Shown here: one piece after another, positions 1 through 8,505 of the stretch | Position numbering within the stretch: the stretch's first letter is position 1 | Layout: every line of letters starts with the position of its first letter | Assembly (NCBI RefSeq): GCF_042140245.1 | Contig: NZ_CP159483.1 | Coordinates: 1,240,001 to 1,304,000 of the forward strand | Length of the DNA stretch: 64,000 bases | DNA from: MH13 sp042140245 | Lineage (GTDB): Bacteria; Pseudomonadota; Alphaproteobacteria; Rhizobiales; MH13 | Direction of reading: 5' to 3' | Translations under genes and position numbers: made by a program | Notes under the pieces: generated by a model | The model's input: only the letters and a program-made list of their open reading frames with translations | Database searches by the model: none | What the model was told of the DNA's origin: nothing

Positions 1-2
1 TC

Positions 3-314
3 GTCGGCATGTGGCCGTTCTTCGCCGATCTGGAAACCATGCCGCAGCTCAAAGAGTTCGTCTCCGGTGGCGGCATCTGCGTGTCCCTTGATGCGCTGAG
101 CGGAGCCATCGCCGCCGTTGAAGAGGGCTATTGCAACATCTTGATCGGCTATTCCTGGTACGGCTTCGGCACGACCGCTGTCGATGTGTTGGTGGATTAT
201 GTCCGTAACGGTGTTGAGCCAAACGATCCGCTCTACACGGATCTCTTCATTGTCGATGAATCGAACATCGCTGAATACGCAGCACTTGATCGGGAAACCG
301 AAGGTCGATGGTAG
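3..314 (+). CDS. Sugar ABC transporter substrate-binding protein, C-terminal part
   Basis: The reading frame is open from the window edge, so only the last ~103 residues are seen. The segment with ICVSLDALSGAIAAVEEGY, then GYSWYGFGTTAVDVLVDYV and a final FIVDESNI stretch, looks like the C-terminal lobe of periplasmic-binding-protein family 4 (ribose/galactose type) receptors that feed sugar ABC importers. It ends within the first codons of the next gene (ATGGTAG overlap), so it belongs to the same operon as the sugar-acid genes that follow. The sugar cannot be read from this piece; the downstream genes suggest a deoxy-sugar or its acid. Family call is moderately sure, substrate is inference. 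Confidence 0.7.
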   Translation, partial: VGMWPFFADLETMPQLKEFVSGGGICVSLDALSGAIAAVEEGYCNILIGYSWYGFGTTAVDVLVDYVRNGVEPNDPLYTDLFIVDESNIAEYAALDRETEGRW

Positions 315-691
315 CCGGACTCCCGACGAAGGATGCGTCGGCGCGTGACGTCGCCTGGTCTTACTGGCAGGCGGAAATCGATCGCGACGTGGAGAAGGTG
401 CTCGCGCATTACCACAGCGATGCGGTGTTCGTGCCGAACGGGCGGCAGCTCACCGGCCATGCCGAAATCCGCACGTTCTACGACGAAAGCTGTCGGCTTT
501 ACCCGACGCTGGAGGTTGAGATCGTCCGCGAGAGCAGAGGTGGGAACATCGTCGCGTTGGAATGGTCGGCCGCTGTGACGGACCGCAGCAACCTGCGCAT
601 ACCCTTTGTCGGGGTCAATCTCGTCACCATTGAAGCGGGCCGGTTTCGCGAAGTGCGGGCCTACTTCGACACGTCAGTTCTCCTCCCCTGA
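308..691 (+). CDS. NTF2-like (SnoaL-type) small protein
   Basis: A 127-residue protein with the pattern of the NTF2-like cone fold: N-terminal helix ending in HYHSDAVFVPNGRQLTGHAEIRTFYDE, then alternating strands and a final FREVRAYFDTSVLL strand. Such proteins are often small isomerases, hydrolases or ligand-binding partners. The ATG overlaps the stop of the binding-protein gene, which implies translational coupling. It sits directly before a lactonase and may assist sugar-acid turnover, but no catalytic set can be assigned from sequence. The family is fairly sure, the role is unknown. Confidence 0.7.
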   Translation: MVAGLPTKDASARDVAWSYWQAEIDRDVEKVLAHYHSDAVFVPNGRQLTGHAEIRTFYDESCRLYPTLEVEIVRESRGGNIVALEWSAAVTDRSNLRIPFVGVNLVTIEAGRFREVRAYFDTSVLLP

Positions 692-752
692 CGGTTATCG
701 CAGGCGCTCTTATCGGCGCCTGCGATGATGCCTCTTCAGATCAAGCGAAGCT

Positions 753-1631
753 ATGACACCGGTACGTTTCTCCGACCATTCATCTGTCCTTGCCGAAGGT
801 CCCATGTGGGATCATCGGACCGACACGCTGTATTGGGTGGATATTGATGCTGGGGCGCTTTGGGCAAAGCGATCAGGCCACCCATCGCGTAAGCTCTATG
901 AAGACGCTGACTACCTCTGCGGTGTTTGGCTCGCGGATAATGGCGGTTTCATCATTGCCGGCGGTGCGGGATTGCATGTCCTGAACGCGGAAGGCGCACC
1001 GCTCGCGCACCCGCTTGCGACACCACAGATCGGCGCCAACATGCGCTTAAACGATGGCGGGATCGACCCTCAAGGACGTTTGGTGATTGGCACGATGGGG
1101 CGCGAGGAGCCGGACTTCGCCCAGCCGCTTGGCGCCCTGTACCGACTGAGTGCGGATGGTGCGATCGAAACGTTGGTTGAAGGTCTCACGATTTCCAACG
1201 GGGTCGGTTGGTCACCGGACGGGCGCACGCTTTATCTAGCCGATACAATCAAAAAGCGCATTCTCATAATCGCCTATGGCACGCTCGACGGGCCTATCGA
1301 AGCTGACGGTTGCACCGCGATCGCGCTCGACGGATTGCCCGATGGGCTCTGCGTAAGCGCGGACGGCAGTTTGCTGGTCGCGATGATCACGGCAGGCCAA
1401 ATCATCCGCCTGTCGCCGACCGGCGAGGTGCTCGAAACCTTACCGCTTCCGGTTAGTTGTCCGACAGCGTGCTGCTTCGGGGGCTCGGACTTCAAAATGC
1501 TGTTCATCACGACGTCGACCCACCTTCTGCCGCCGGACCATGATGAAGCCGACGCAGGGTTTGTGCTGTCCTTGATGGATGCTGGGCAAGGACGGCCGGA
1601 AACGCCTTTTCGGACCGGGTTGACCTCGTGA
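753..1631 (+). CDS. SMP-30/gluconolactonase-family sugar lactonase
   Basis: A 292-residue six-bladed beta-propeller of the SMP-30/gluconolactonase/LRE family, which opens sugar lactones to acids with a bound divalent metal. The metal ligands expected for the family are visible: Glu15 in LAEGPMW, an Asn in MRLNDGG, an Asn in TISNGVGWSPDG, and an Asp in GLPDGLCVS. Length is normal. Its last bases overlap the next gene (GTGA). In this operon it probably hydrolyses the lactone made by oxidation of a sugar such as L-fucose or L-rhamnose; that substrate is inferred from neighbours only. Confidence 0.85.
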   Translation: MTPVRFSDHSSVLAEGPMWDHRTDTLYWVDIDAGALWAKRSGHPSRKLYEDADYLCGVWLADNGGFIIAGGAGLHVLNAEGAPLAHPLATPQIGANMRLNDGGIDPQGRLVIGTMGREEPDFAQPLGALYRLSADGAIETLVEGLTISNGVGWSPDGRTLYLADTIKKRILIIAYGTLDGPIEADGCTAIALDGLPDGLCVSADGSLLVAMITAGQIIRLSPTGEVLETLPLPVSCPTACCFGGSDFKMLFITTSTHLLPPDHDEADAGFVLSLMDAGQGRPETPFRTGLTS

Positions 1632-2581
1632 CTGGCGCCAAGGTCCTCGTGACAGACCCAATCGGGGGCGACACAAGCCTCATCGAACGGTCTCTAGCTG
1701 CCCATGGAGCGGAGGTTTTGGTTCCGGCCGCGAAGTCACTTCATGCGCTGCTGCCCGAAGCCGACGCGATGATCGTCAACCTTGCAACAATTGATACGGT
1801 TGCTTTGAAGAACGCCCCCCGATGCAGAATCATCGCACGGCTCGGTGTCGGCGTTGACGGCGTCGATGTTCGACAAGCGACAGAGCGGGGCATCTGGGTA
1901 ACGAATGTGCCACGCTATTGCACGGACGAGGTGGCCGAACACACATTGGCTCTCATCCTCGCTCTTCAACGGCAGCTGCGCCCGGCTCAGCGCGACCTGG
2001 AGCGTGGGCTCTGGAACCAGCTTTCCTATCGAAACATCCACAAAGCGAGCGAAACGACATTGGGCATCGTGGGCTTGGGCGAATTAGGCCGCGCGACGGC
2101 TGCCAAGGCATTGGCCGTGGGGTTCAAAGTGATCGGGTTCGACCCCGCGCTCGCGTCTGGCACAACAACACATGGCGTGGGCATCGTTCCCCTTGATGAT
2201 CTGCTTGAAGCATCTGATGTGGTGTCGCTGCACCTGCCGCTGACCGACCACACAAGGCACCTCATGAATGCGCAAAGGCTTTCAGAGATGCGCCGCGGTG
2301 CCTTCCTCATCAATGTTTCGCGCGGTGGTATCGTTGACGAGCAGGCTTTGCTCAACGCTCTGCGGGATGGCCATCTGGCTGGCGCCGCGCTGGACGCTTT
2401 CGAGACGGAACCGTTGCCCGGCAGCTCGCCCTTACACGGTGCGGACAACCTGATCCTAACGCCACACATCGCCTTTTTGTCGGAAGAATCGCTTGAATCG
2501 CTTCAGACGCAGGCGGTTGACGAGGTCATCCGAGTGATGGCGGGAGCCCACCCTTTGAACGCCGTGAACAAGGTAAGCTAG
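1628..2581 (+). CDS. D-2-hydroxyacid dehydrogenase (phosphoglycerate dehydrogenase-like)
   Basis: A 317-residue NAD-dependent 2-hydroxyacid dehydrogenase. The nucleotide-binding loop GLGELG lies at about residues 149-154, and the catalytic Arg232 (NVSRGG), Glu261 (ETEPL) and His280 (LTPHIA) are all present, so it should be active. It is similar to SerA-type enzymes but lacks the C-terminal ACT/serine-binding regions, so it is more likely a catabolic ketoacid/hydroxyacid dehydrogenase than the serine-biosynthesis enzyme. The GTG start overlaps the lactonase stop by 4 bases. It may interconvert a 2-keto sugar acid or lactate/pyruvate in this pathway; the exact substrate is not visible. Confidence 0.85.
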   Translation: MTGAKVLVTDPIGGDTSLIERSLAAHGAEVLVPAAKSLHALLPEADAMIVNLATIDTVALKNAPRCRIIARLGVGVDGVDVRQATERGIWVTNVPRYCTDEVAEHTLALILALQRQLRPAQRDLERGLWNQLSYRNIHKASETTLGIVGLGELGRATAAKALAVGFKVIGFDPALASGTTTHGVGIVPLDDLLEASDVVSLHLPLTDHTRHLMNAQRLSEMRRGAFLINVSRGGIVDEQALLNALRDGHLAGAALDAFETEPLPGSSPLHGADNLILTPHIAFLSEESLESLQTQAVDEVIRVMAGAHPLNAVNKVS

Positions 2582-3325
2582 ATGAACAGATTTAATGGAC
2601 ATCATGTGGTCGTTACCGGTGCTGCCGCAGGGATTGGACTGGCCGCGACCCTGCGGTTTGCCGACGAAGGCGCCAATGTGCTCGCCATCGACCGTGACCC
2701 CCAAGCGCTCCACGCAGCGCTTGGCGAGACATCGCGCGCTGTCACACCAGCAGCTGTGAATGTGACGGATGAGGCTGCCATCGGCGCTGCAATGGCGACC
2801 CTTCCGAACGTTGATGTCCTGTTCAATTGTGCCGGTGTGGTGGTCGGCGGAACCCTCCTTGAAACGTCGATGGAGGATTGGGATCGCTCGTTCCTCGTCA
2901 ATGCAACAGGCAGCTTCTTGATGGCGAAGGCGGTCTTGCCTGCGATGCTCGAACGCGGAGGCGGCGCGATCGTCAACATGGCATCCATTGTCTCTAGCGA
3001 GAAAGGTCTGCCCAACCGCTTTGCCTATGGCGCGTCAAAGGCCGCCGTGATCGGCATGACCAAGTCCATCGCGGCTGACTACGTCTCCCAAGGCATCCGT
3101 TGCAATGCCATCTGTCCCGGTACGGTCGACACGCCTTCGTTGCATCAACGTTTGCGCGACACGGGCGACTTTGATGCTGCGATGAAAGCGTTTGTGGCGC
3201 GCCAGCCGATGGGGCGCCTGGCCACCGCTGACGAGATCGCCGCTCTTGTTCTTTATCTCGCTTCAGACGCTGCAACGTTCATGACCGGACAAGCCGTCGC
3301 CATCGACGGCGGCATCTCAATTTAA
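2582..3325 (+). CDS. SDR-family oxidoreductase (sugar or sugar-acid dehydrogenase)
   Basis: A 247-residue classical short-chain dehydrogenase. It has the TGAAAGIG cofactor loop (residues 12-19), NCAG at 82-85, a catalytic Ser in NMASIVSS, and Tyr149/Lys153 in YGASK. An acidic residue at the end of strand 2 (AIDRD) favours NAD over NADP. The ATG follows the preceding stop with no gap. Together with the SMP-30 lactonase and the FAH hydrolase it fits either the first (sugar dehydrogenase) or fourth (2-keto-3-deoxy-acid dehydrogenase) step of the L-fucose-type oxidative route. The assignment to that route is inference. Confidence 0.87.
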   Translation: MNRFNGHHVVVTGAAAGIGLAATLRFADEGANVLAIDRDPQALHAALGETSRAVTPAAVNVTDEAAIGAAMATLPNVDVLFNCAGVVVGGTLLETSMEDWDRSFLVNATGSFLMAKAVLPAMLERGGGAIVNMASIVSSEKGLPNRFAYGASKAAVIGMTKSIAADYVSQGIRCNAICPGTVDTPSLHQRLRDTGDFDAAMKAFVARQPMGRLATADEIAALVLYLASDAATFMTGQAVAIDGGISI

Positions 3326-3336
3326 GGACGAGGCCC

Positions 3337-4170
3337 ATGAAACTTGCTCGACTGGGCGCGCCTGGCGAAGAAACACTCGCGATCGTTGATCAGAATGGTC
3401 ACTACCGTGATGTATCGTCTGTATTCGGCGATCTTGGCGCCGACCTATTGGCGGACCTCAGCCCGCTGTTAGCGCTCGACCTCAACACCTTTCCAATTGT
3501 GCGTCCTGAGCGAATTGGTCCGTGTGTGGGTGACGTGGGGAAGTTCATCTGCGTGGGGCTAAACTATTCCGACCACGCCGCCGAGGCCGGCATGCCCGTG
3601 CCCGACGAGCCAATCCTGTTTATGAAAGCGACCAGCGCGATCTGTGGTCCTAACGATGATGTGGTCATCCCACGCCGGTCTCAAAAGACCGATTGGGAGG
3701 TCGAACTTGGGGTCGTGATAGGTAAGATGGCCCAATATGTTGATGAGGCCGACGCCCTCGATCACGTGGCGGGCTATTGTGTGATCAACGACGTATCTGA
3801 GCGTGCCTTTCAGCTCGAGCACGGCGGCCAATGGGTGAAAGGCAAGAGCGCAGATACCTTTGGTCCGATGGGCCCCTGGCTGGTCACGCGCGATGAGGTC
3901 TCCGACCCGCAAAATCTCACCATGTGGCTGGAGGTCGATGGCCATCGCTACCAAAGTGGTTCCACGCGCACGATGATCTTCGGCGTTGCTCGCCTTGTGT
4001 CCTACATATCGCAGTTTATGAGCCTCCAGCCGGGCGATGTTATCTCAACCGGAACGCCACCTGGTGTCGGAATGGGTCAGAAGCCACCTGTTTTTTTGCA
4101 GCCCCAGCAACGGGTGGAGCTTGGAATTGAAGGCCTCGGCATGCAACGCCAAGTCACAGTCGCGGGCTAA
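3337..4170 (+). CDS. Fumarylacetoacetate hydrolase-family protein
   Basis: A 277-residue FAH-fold hydrolase/lyase. The family core is clear: FICVGLNYSDHAAEAG, the metal-binding Glu pair in DWEVELGVVIG, the Asp in VINDVSER, and the GDVISTGTPPGVGMG loop. Members with this layout cleave 2,4-diketo-3-deoxy sugar acids to pyruvate plus a hydroxyacid, or act on related acylpyruvates. It is the last gene of the operon, 11 bases after the SDR, matching the terminal step of a fucose-type pathway. A dehydratase for the middle step is not in the window and may lie upstream. Confidence 0.86.
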   Translation: MKLARLGAPGEETLAIVDQNGHYRDVSSVFGDLGADLLADLSPLLALDLNTFPIVRPERIGPCVGDVGKFICVGLNYSDHAAEAGMPVPDEPILFMKATSAICGPNDDVVIPRRSQKTDWEVELGVVIGKMAQYVDEADALDHVAGYCVINDVSERAFQLEHGGQWVKGKSADTFGPMGPWLVTRDEVSDPQNLTMWLEVDGHRYQSGSTRTMIFGVARLVSYISQFMSLQPGDVISTGTPPGVGMGQKPPVFLQPQQRVELGIEGLGMQRQVTVAG

Positions 4171-4300
4171 TACCGATGCGTGAGTTCTGCTCCTGGCAGT
4201 GAAAGCAGACATAAACCAGGCCCATGGCCGCGTTCTATAACGACCTTTTGTGGAGTTAGCAAAGAAGGTAGGGTTTTTGGGAGCCTTCACTTCTCCGACC

Positions 4301-5218
4301 TCAGTGAAAAATGATGTCGCTCCGCTCGCTGAAGGCGGCGACAAGATGATCAACAAATGCGCGAAGCTTGATTGGGGCGTAGCGCTTTGACGGGTAGACC
4401 GCGTAAAGCCCGCGCGTTTGAACAGCTCGATCTTCAAGCACGATCTCTAGCTCGCCACGCTGCACCAAGGGTAGAACCACGTTGCTGCCGACTTGGGCCA
4501 GGCCCATGCTTAAGGCGGCGGCACGCGCCGTGCTCTCGGGATCGTTGAGGATGGTCTGCGGCTTGATCTCGACCCTCTCAGTCTCACCTGCCTTCTTGGT
4601 CGCAAACTCCCAAGCAAACACCCTCTGGGATGGGTTGGATCGCATACCGATCAGTCGATGCTTTGTAATATCTCCGGTCGTTTTCGGTCTGCCATGCTGA
4701 TCGAGATAGCTCGGCGATGCACACACTAGGGGTGTCACTGGCACCAGTAATCGCGCGATGTATTCGCTGTCGGGAAGAACGCCGCCACGAATGGCCAGAT
4801 CGAATTCTTCGGCTACAAGATCAACAAAGCCATCAGACAGCGATAGCTCGATTTCCAAATCGGGATGCTCTGCTTGAAACGCTGCGATCAGAGGCAAAAT
4901 TTCAGCGCGTCCAAAGGCCGTGGTGGACGTGATCCGCAAGCCCCCCTGAAAGGCTTCCCGCTCTTCTTGTATCGCTCCTGCCGCAGCCTCTAGGGCTTCA
5001 ACCGCAGGGGCGCAGCGTTGCAAGAAGCGCTGCCCCTCCGGCGTGAGTTTCACCTGTCGCGTAGTACGGGTGAACAGTCGCGTTTGAAGTTGGTCCTCAA
5101 GCGACTTGATGTTTTGGCTGACCGCGCCCGGGCTGACCCGCAACGCTTTTGCTGCTCCTGAGAAGCTTTCTCGCCGCGCAGCCTGAATGAAGGTTTCAAT
5201 AAGCCGTAGATCAATCAC
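4301..5218 (-). CDS. LysR-family transcriptional regulator
   Basis: A 305-residue LysR regulator. The N-terminal winged helix-turn-helix is plain (IETFIQAARRESFSGAAKAL, VSPGAVSQNIKSLEDQL, LFTRTTRQVKLTPEG), followed by the two-lobe effector domain starting near residue 90. It is divergent from the DUF2798/aldo-keto reductase pair, which it most likely controls. The intergenic region of about 100 bases holds a TTAG-N5-CTAA palindrome. It belongs to the CrgA/YafC-like group that often sits beside oxidoreductases; the effector is unknown. Confidence 0.9.
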   Translation of the reverse strand: MIDLRLIETFIQAARRESFSGAAKALRVSPGAVSQNIKSLEDQLQTRLFTRTTRQVKLTPEGQRFLQRCAPAVEALEAAAGAIQEEREAFQGGLRITSTTAFGRAEILPLIAAFQAEHPDLEIELSLSDGFVDLVAEEFDLAIRGGVLPDSEYIARLLVPVTPLVCASPSYLDQHGRPKTTGDITKHRLIGMRSNPSQRVFAWEFATKKAGETERVEIKPQTILNDPESTARAAALSMGLAQVGSNVVLPLVQRGELEIVLEDRAVQTRGLYAVYPSKRYAPIKLRAFVDHLVAAFSERSDIIFH

Positions 5219-5227
5219 TCACATAAT

Positions 5228-5240
5228 TTAGTCAGGCTAA
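5228..5240. promoter_or_regulatory. Possible LysR operator TTAG-N5-CTAA
   Basis: A small inverted repeat, TTAG TCAGG CTAA, lies just upstream of the LysR start in the shared divergent promoter region. Position and symmetry suit a LysR site, but a 4-base arm can arise by chance. Confidence 0.3.
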
Positions 5241-5322
5241 TAAGTCATGTCAATTCAAGTCATATTCTAAAAAATACACTCGTCCGGCACAGTGTCTCCA
5301 TCAACGCGAAGGAGATCGCAAA

Positions 5323-5568
5323 GTGCAAACGACCGCTCACAAAATGCACCTGCCAAAACGGTTCGCCCCGGTTTTGTTTGCTTTCATCATGTCGGCCTCA
5401 CTGGGTGGCGCGATGTCAGCCGTCATCACCGGGATTAACACCGGCTTTGGTGCAGGTTTTGTGGATCGTTGGCTGCCTGCCTACGCACTTGCCTTCTCCC
5501 TCGCATTCCCAAGCGTGACCTTCCTCGCCCCGATTGTTCGGCGCGTGGTGGATCGCCTTACAGACTGA
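5323..5568 (+). CDS. DUF2798 small membrane protein
   Basis: An 81-residue protein with two hydrophobic segments (about residues 16-38 and 49-70) separated by a short loop, matching the DUF2798 family of two-helix inner-membrane proteins. The GTG start is chosen because AAGGAG lies 8 bases upstream; an internal ATG seven codons later has no good ribosome site. Its stop overlaps a possible ATG and is followed directly by the aldo/keto reductase, so the two are co-transcribed. The function of the family is unknown. Confidence 0.75.
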   Translation: MQTTAHKMHLPKRFAPVLFAFIMSASLGGAMSAVITGINTGFGAGFVDRWLPAYALAFSLAFPSVTFLAPIVRRVVDRLTD

Positions 5569-5585
5569 TGAAGGAGACCAAAACC

Positions 5586-6392
5586 ATGACCATCGAAACA
5601 CCCTTTACCAATCCGACCTTTGCCATTGGTGGCGATCTGACCGTCAATCGTATGGGATATGGCGCGATGCGCCTCACCGGCCAACCGGCCAACTTCGGCC
5701 CCTATCCTGACTGGGAGCAGGGCAAAGCGCTACTGCAACGTGCAGCGGAGCTAGGCGTGAACTTCTTTGACAGCGCACGCGCCTACGGCCCGCAGTGGAA
5801 CGAAAAACTGCTTGGCGAAGCGCTTGAGGGTTACTCCGACATCGTGTTCGCCACCAAAGGCGGCATCGATAAGCTTTCACCGACCCAGATGGTGAAAGAC
5901 GGCAGCCCTGCTGTGCTGGTGCAGCAGATTGATGATGCTCTTGCAAACCTTCGCGTCGAACAGATCGGACTGTTCCAGCTGCATTGGGTAGACCCCAACA
6001 CGCCCATCGAGGTATCGATAGAGGCCATCGCCAAAGCGCAGGCCGCAGGCAAGGTCCGGCATATCGGCGTATCCAACGTGACAATCGAACAGCTTCGGAA
6101 GGCCCAGTCCGTAGCTAAGATCGCATCGGTGCAGAACCGCTACAACATACTTGAGCGCGACCAGGACGAAATGATCGATCTGACCGCCAAGGAGGGGATC
6201 GCCTTTATTCCCTACGGTCCGCTTGGTGCGCACCCAATGCGGCGCGGATCACCGCTCGCGGCACAGCAGGTTAATGATATGCGAACCGGCGCCCAGCACG
6301 CTCTGCGCAGCCTCTTGGATCGTTCGCCGAACATCGTCGTGATCCCTGGCACCACTTCAATCAAACACCTCGAAGAGAACATCGCTGCTTAA
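5586..6392 (+). CDS. Aldo/keto reductase
   Basis: A 268-residue NADPH-dependent aldo/keto reductase with a (beta/alpha)8 barrel. The catalytic tetrad is complete: Asp62 and Tyr67 (FDSARAYG), Lys91 (ATKGG), His133 (FQLHWVD). The start is set by AAGGAG about nine bases before ATG at 5586; longer in-frame starts lie inside the previous gene. It probably reduces or oxidises a small carbonyl compound. It sits behind a DUF2798 gene and opposite a LysR gene, an arrangement common for inducible detoxifying oxidoreductases. Substrate unknown. Confidence 0.88.
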   Translation: MTIETPFTNPTFAIGGDLTVNRMGYGAMRLTGQPANFGPYPDWEQGKALLQRAAELGVNFFDSARAYGPQWNEKLLGEALEGYSDIVFATKGGIDKLSPTQMVKDGSPAVLVQQIDDALANLRVEQIGLFQLHWVDPNTPIEVSIEAIAKAQAAGKVRHIGVSNVTIEQLRKAQSVAKIASVQNRYNILERDQDEMIDLTAKEGIAFIPYGPLGAHPMRRGSPLAAQQVNDMRTGAQHALRSLLDRSPNIVVIPGTTSIKHLEENIAA

Positions 6393-6422
6393 ATGCACTT
6401 CCCAATAACACCGGAACCCTGA

Positions 6423-6440
6423 GGCGGGGAATGACCCGCC
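6423..6440. terminator. Hairpin between convergent genes
   Basis: GGCGGG-GAATGA-CCCGCC forms a perfect six-pair stem between the convergent ends of the aldo/keto reductase and the following LysR gene. It could act as a bidirectional terminator, although no clear T-run follows on either strand. Confidence 0.4.
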
Positions 6441-6462
6441 AACGGGACCGGTACGCCTTGAA

Positions 6463-6488
6463 TTGGCGGCAAACCGGACAAAGTTGCC
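6463..6488. repeat. Dispersed intergenic repeat copy (TGGCGGCAAACCGGACA core)
   Basis: These 26 bases are identical to 30608-30633. The core TGGCGGCAAACCGGACA recurs with variation in at least six other intergenic gaps of the window (27572, 38094, 40624, 41967, 45570, 50132). The copy lies in the gap between two convergent genes. Confidence 0.6.
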
Positions 6489-6496
6489 ATTCGACA

Positions 6497-7399
6497 TTAT
6501 GCTGCAAGCGGCTGTTTGAGGAACTCACAAAACGCTTTTGCCCTTGGATCCAAGCGTCCCGTCGCATTGCTGATCAGTCCCATGCGGCTAGAGAAGGTGA
6601 AGCGGTCGGAACGAAGGGCACGCAAATGTCCGGCATCCGTATATGGTTTGGCGAAATGGTCGGGCAGGAAACCGATCGATGGCCCGTTCAGGATCAGCAT
6701 GGCCGCGGCTTCAACTTGGTGGACAGTCGCACAGTAACTCTGGTTGGGGAAAAACTGCTGGTCGAACCGGTCCAGATAACCGCGTGCGATACGCGGCTGA
6801 TCGTAGAGGGTTTCAACCGAAATTCCGCTGTCTTCGACATCGAACAGCGGGTTGGCTTGCCCGCAGTAGAGAGTGTTGCGCTCGGTAAACAGTGGTTCGA
6901 AGGTGAGCCCAGAGACGCGCCGGTGCTCCGCGCCGATAGCGACCAGCAGATCGCCGTCATAGACCGCGCGCTCTAGCATGCGTGGTGAGCGGATGACGAT
7001 TTCCACATTCAGGCTTGGATGCTCGCTCACGAAGTTTGCCAGACGCGCGCCGATTCCGGCTTCTTGCTCGCTGATGAGCCCGTCCGCCAGACCGAGGCGC
7101 AGCGTGCCGCTGAGATCATTTTTGATGAGCGAAAGGTCGTCACGGAACTGCTCCAAGCCCTGAAGCAGTTCGACGCTCTTGGCGTAAACCTGTTCGCCCT
7201 CACGCGTCATCCGGAAACCAGAGCGCCCACGCTCGCACAACCGCATGCCGATCCGGGTTTCCAAGTCCGACATGTGTTGACTGATGGTGGACTCGGCAAC
7301 GTTGAGCCGGGCGACTGCGAGCGAAAAACCACCAGAATCCACAACCGCCACGAAAACACGCAGCAGCCGAATGTCCAGGTCTGCAATGCGGTGGGTCAT
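6497..7399 (-). CDS. LysR-family transcriptional regulator
   Basis: A 300-residue LysR protein: helix-turn-helix at residues ~10-65 (LLRVFVAVVDSGGFSLAVARL, AESTISQHMSDLETRIG) and a periplasmic-binding-like effector domain after ~90. It is transcribed away from the deacylase at 7489 across an 89-base gap that contains an ACTTC-N9-GAAGT palindrome. It most likely activates the deacylase/ABC transporter operon in response to the imported amino acid derivative. The regulated set is inferred from gene order. Confidence 0.9.
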   Translation of the reverse strand: MTHRIADLDIRLLRVFVAVVDSGGFSLAVARLNVAESTISQHMSDLETRIGMRLCERGRSGFRMTREGEQVYAKSVELLQGLEQFRDDLSLIKNDLSGTLRLGLADGLISEQEAGIGARLANFVSEHPSLNVEIVIRSPRMLERAVYDGDLLVAIGAEHRRVSGLTFEPLFTERNTLYCGQANPLFDVEDSGISVETLYDQPRIARGYLDRFDQQFFPNQSYCATVHQVEAAAMLILNGPSIGFLPDHFAKPYTDAGHLRALRSDRFTFSSRMGLISNATGRLDPRAKAFCEFLKQPLAA

Positions 7400-7415
7400 G
7401 GGTCAGCCTTTCGAT

Positions 7416-7434
7416 ACTTCGGAAATCTTGAAGT
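7416..7434. promoter_or_regulatory. Possible LysR operator ACTTC-N9-GAAGT
   Basis: A perfect 5-base inverted repeat with a 9-base spacer sits in the divergent gap between the LysR gene and the deacylase operon, consistent with the usual T-N11-A type LysR site. Confidence 0.35.
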
Positions 7435-7488
7435 GAGAATAAATAGTTTGGAAGGCAAGCCTCGCATCAATGCACCTATGATTGAGCC

Positions 7489-8478
7489 ATGGAGACCCTT
7501 GCCCTCAGTTTCGACGACGGTGCCGATGCCCTTTTTGACCCCAGCGGGTCAAGTAGCATGGTTCATGTCGGGTCGGAACTGACGTTCGTTACCCGCGCCA
7601 CAAGCAACGGGCCAATCGTGCTCCTGGTGGGTGGAACCCACGGCGATGAGTTTGAGGGGCAGCTGGCAGTTGGTGCATTTGCAAGGGCCTTGTCCACCCA
7701 ACATTTGACCGGCACGGTGATTTGCATGCCGCGGCATAATCGGCGGGCTTGCAGTGCAGCTAGGCGGTGTACCCCCGAGACTGACATTGATCTTAACAGA
7801 GCTTACGCGCCCGGCGCCCCCGGCTACGCGCCGGTTGCGCAATGGATTGATGAGAACCTCCTGGGCCGCGTCGATTGGGTGATTGATCTACACTCAGGCG
7901 GCAACGCGTTTGACTTCCTACCATCGGCCAATGTGCAGGCAACCATTGGCTCGTCCGAAGACCTTTCGATGCGTCCGGCACTCCAAGCGTTTGGCGCGCC
8001 GTTCGCTATCGTCTTCGATGAAGTCAATGGCGATCAGATGCCTCATACCGGCACGTTGGAAGCGGCGGCGCGTCGCAAAAACGTCAAAGCGATCTCCAGC
8101 GAATTGGGCGGCGCCGGCCGCGTAACACCTCAAACCATGACCATAGCCTATCGGGCTGTGACCCGTCTTTTACAGCACATTGGCTGCCTGGCCGGCGAGG
8201 ACGCGCTTGAAACGGCCACCACGCCGCCTACGCGCTTGCTGCGCCTCGATAAGCCCGAACACTATGTCTGGCCGCCACATGCGGGCCTGCTTGAGCCTCG
8301 TGTTGATCTCGGCGAGGCGGTGGAGCGTGGCGCGACGATCGCCACCATCCACCATCGCGATCCGATGGAAACACCAACGCCACTCCACGCACCGATTGCG
8401 GGTGTTCTGGCCGCTTGGCAGGCGAGCTGCGCGTTCGATCCAGACCAGCCTGTCGCAATGATTTGTGAACCCCTTTGA
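7489..8478 (+). CDS. Aspartoacylase/succinylglutamate desuccinylase-like deacylase (DoeB-like)
   Basis: A 329-residue M14-type zinc hydrolase. Zinc ligands are His51 and Glu54 in GGTHGDEFEG and His135 in DLHSGG; the ELGGAGRVTP segment carries the likely catalytic Glu. The closest family I recognise is that of DoeB/EutE (N-acetyl-diaminobutyrate deacetylase) and related N-acyl amino acid deacylases, which release a free amino acid from an N-acyl form. It leads an operon with a polar amino acid ABC transporter and stands next to amino acid catabolic genes. The imported substrate may therefore be an N-acylated basic amino acid; DoeA (ectoine hydrolase) is not in the window. Confidence 0.8.
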   Translation: METLALSFDDGADALFDPSGSSSMVHVGSELTFVTRATSNGPIVLLVGGTHGDEFEGQLAVGAFARALSTQHLTGTVICMPRHNRRACSAARRCTPETDIDLNRAYAPGAPGYAPVAQWIDENLLGRVDWVIDLHSGGNAFDFLPSANVQATIGSSEDLSMRPALQAFGAPFAIVFDEVNGDQMPHTGTLEAAARRKNVKAISSELGGAGRVTPQTMTIAYRAVTRLLQHIGCLAGEDALETATTPPTRLLRLDKPEHYVWPPHAGLLEPRVDLGEAVERGATIATIHHRDPMETPTPLHAPIAGVLAAWQASCAFDPDQPVAMICEPL

Positions 8479-8505
8479 TCCCAGCACAACCAATGGAGAT
8501 ATGAC

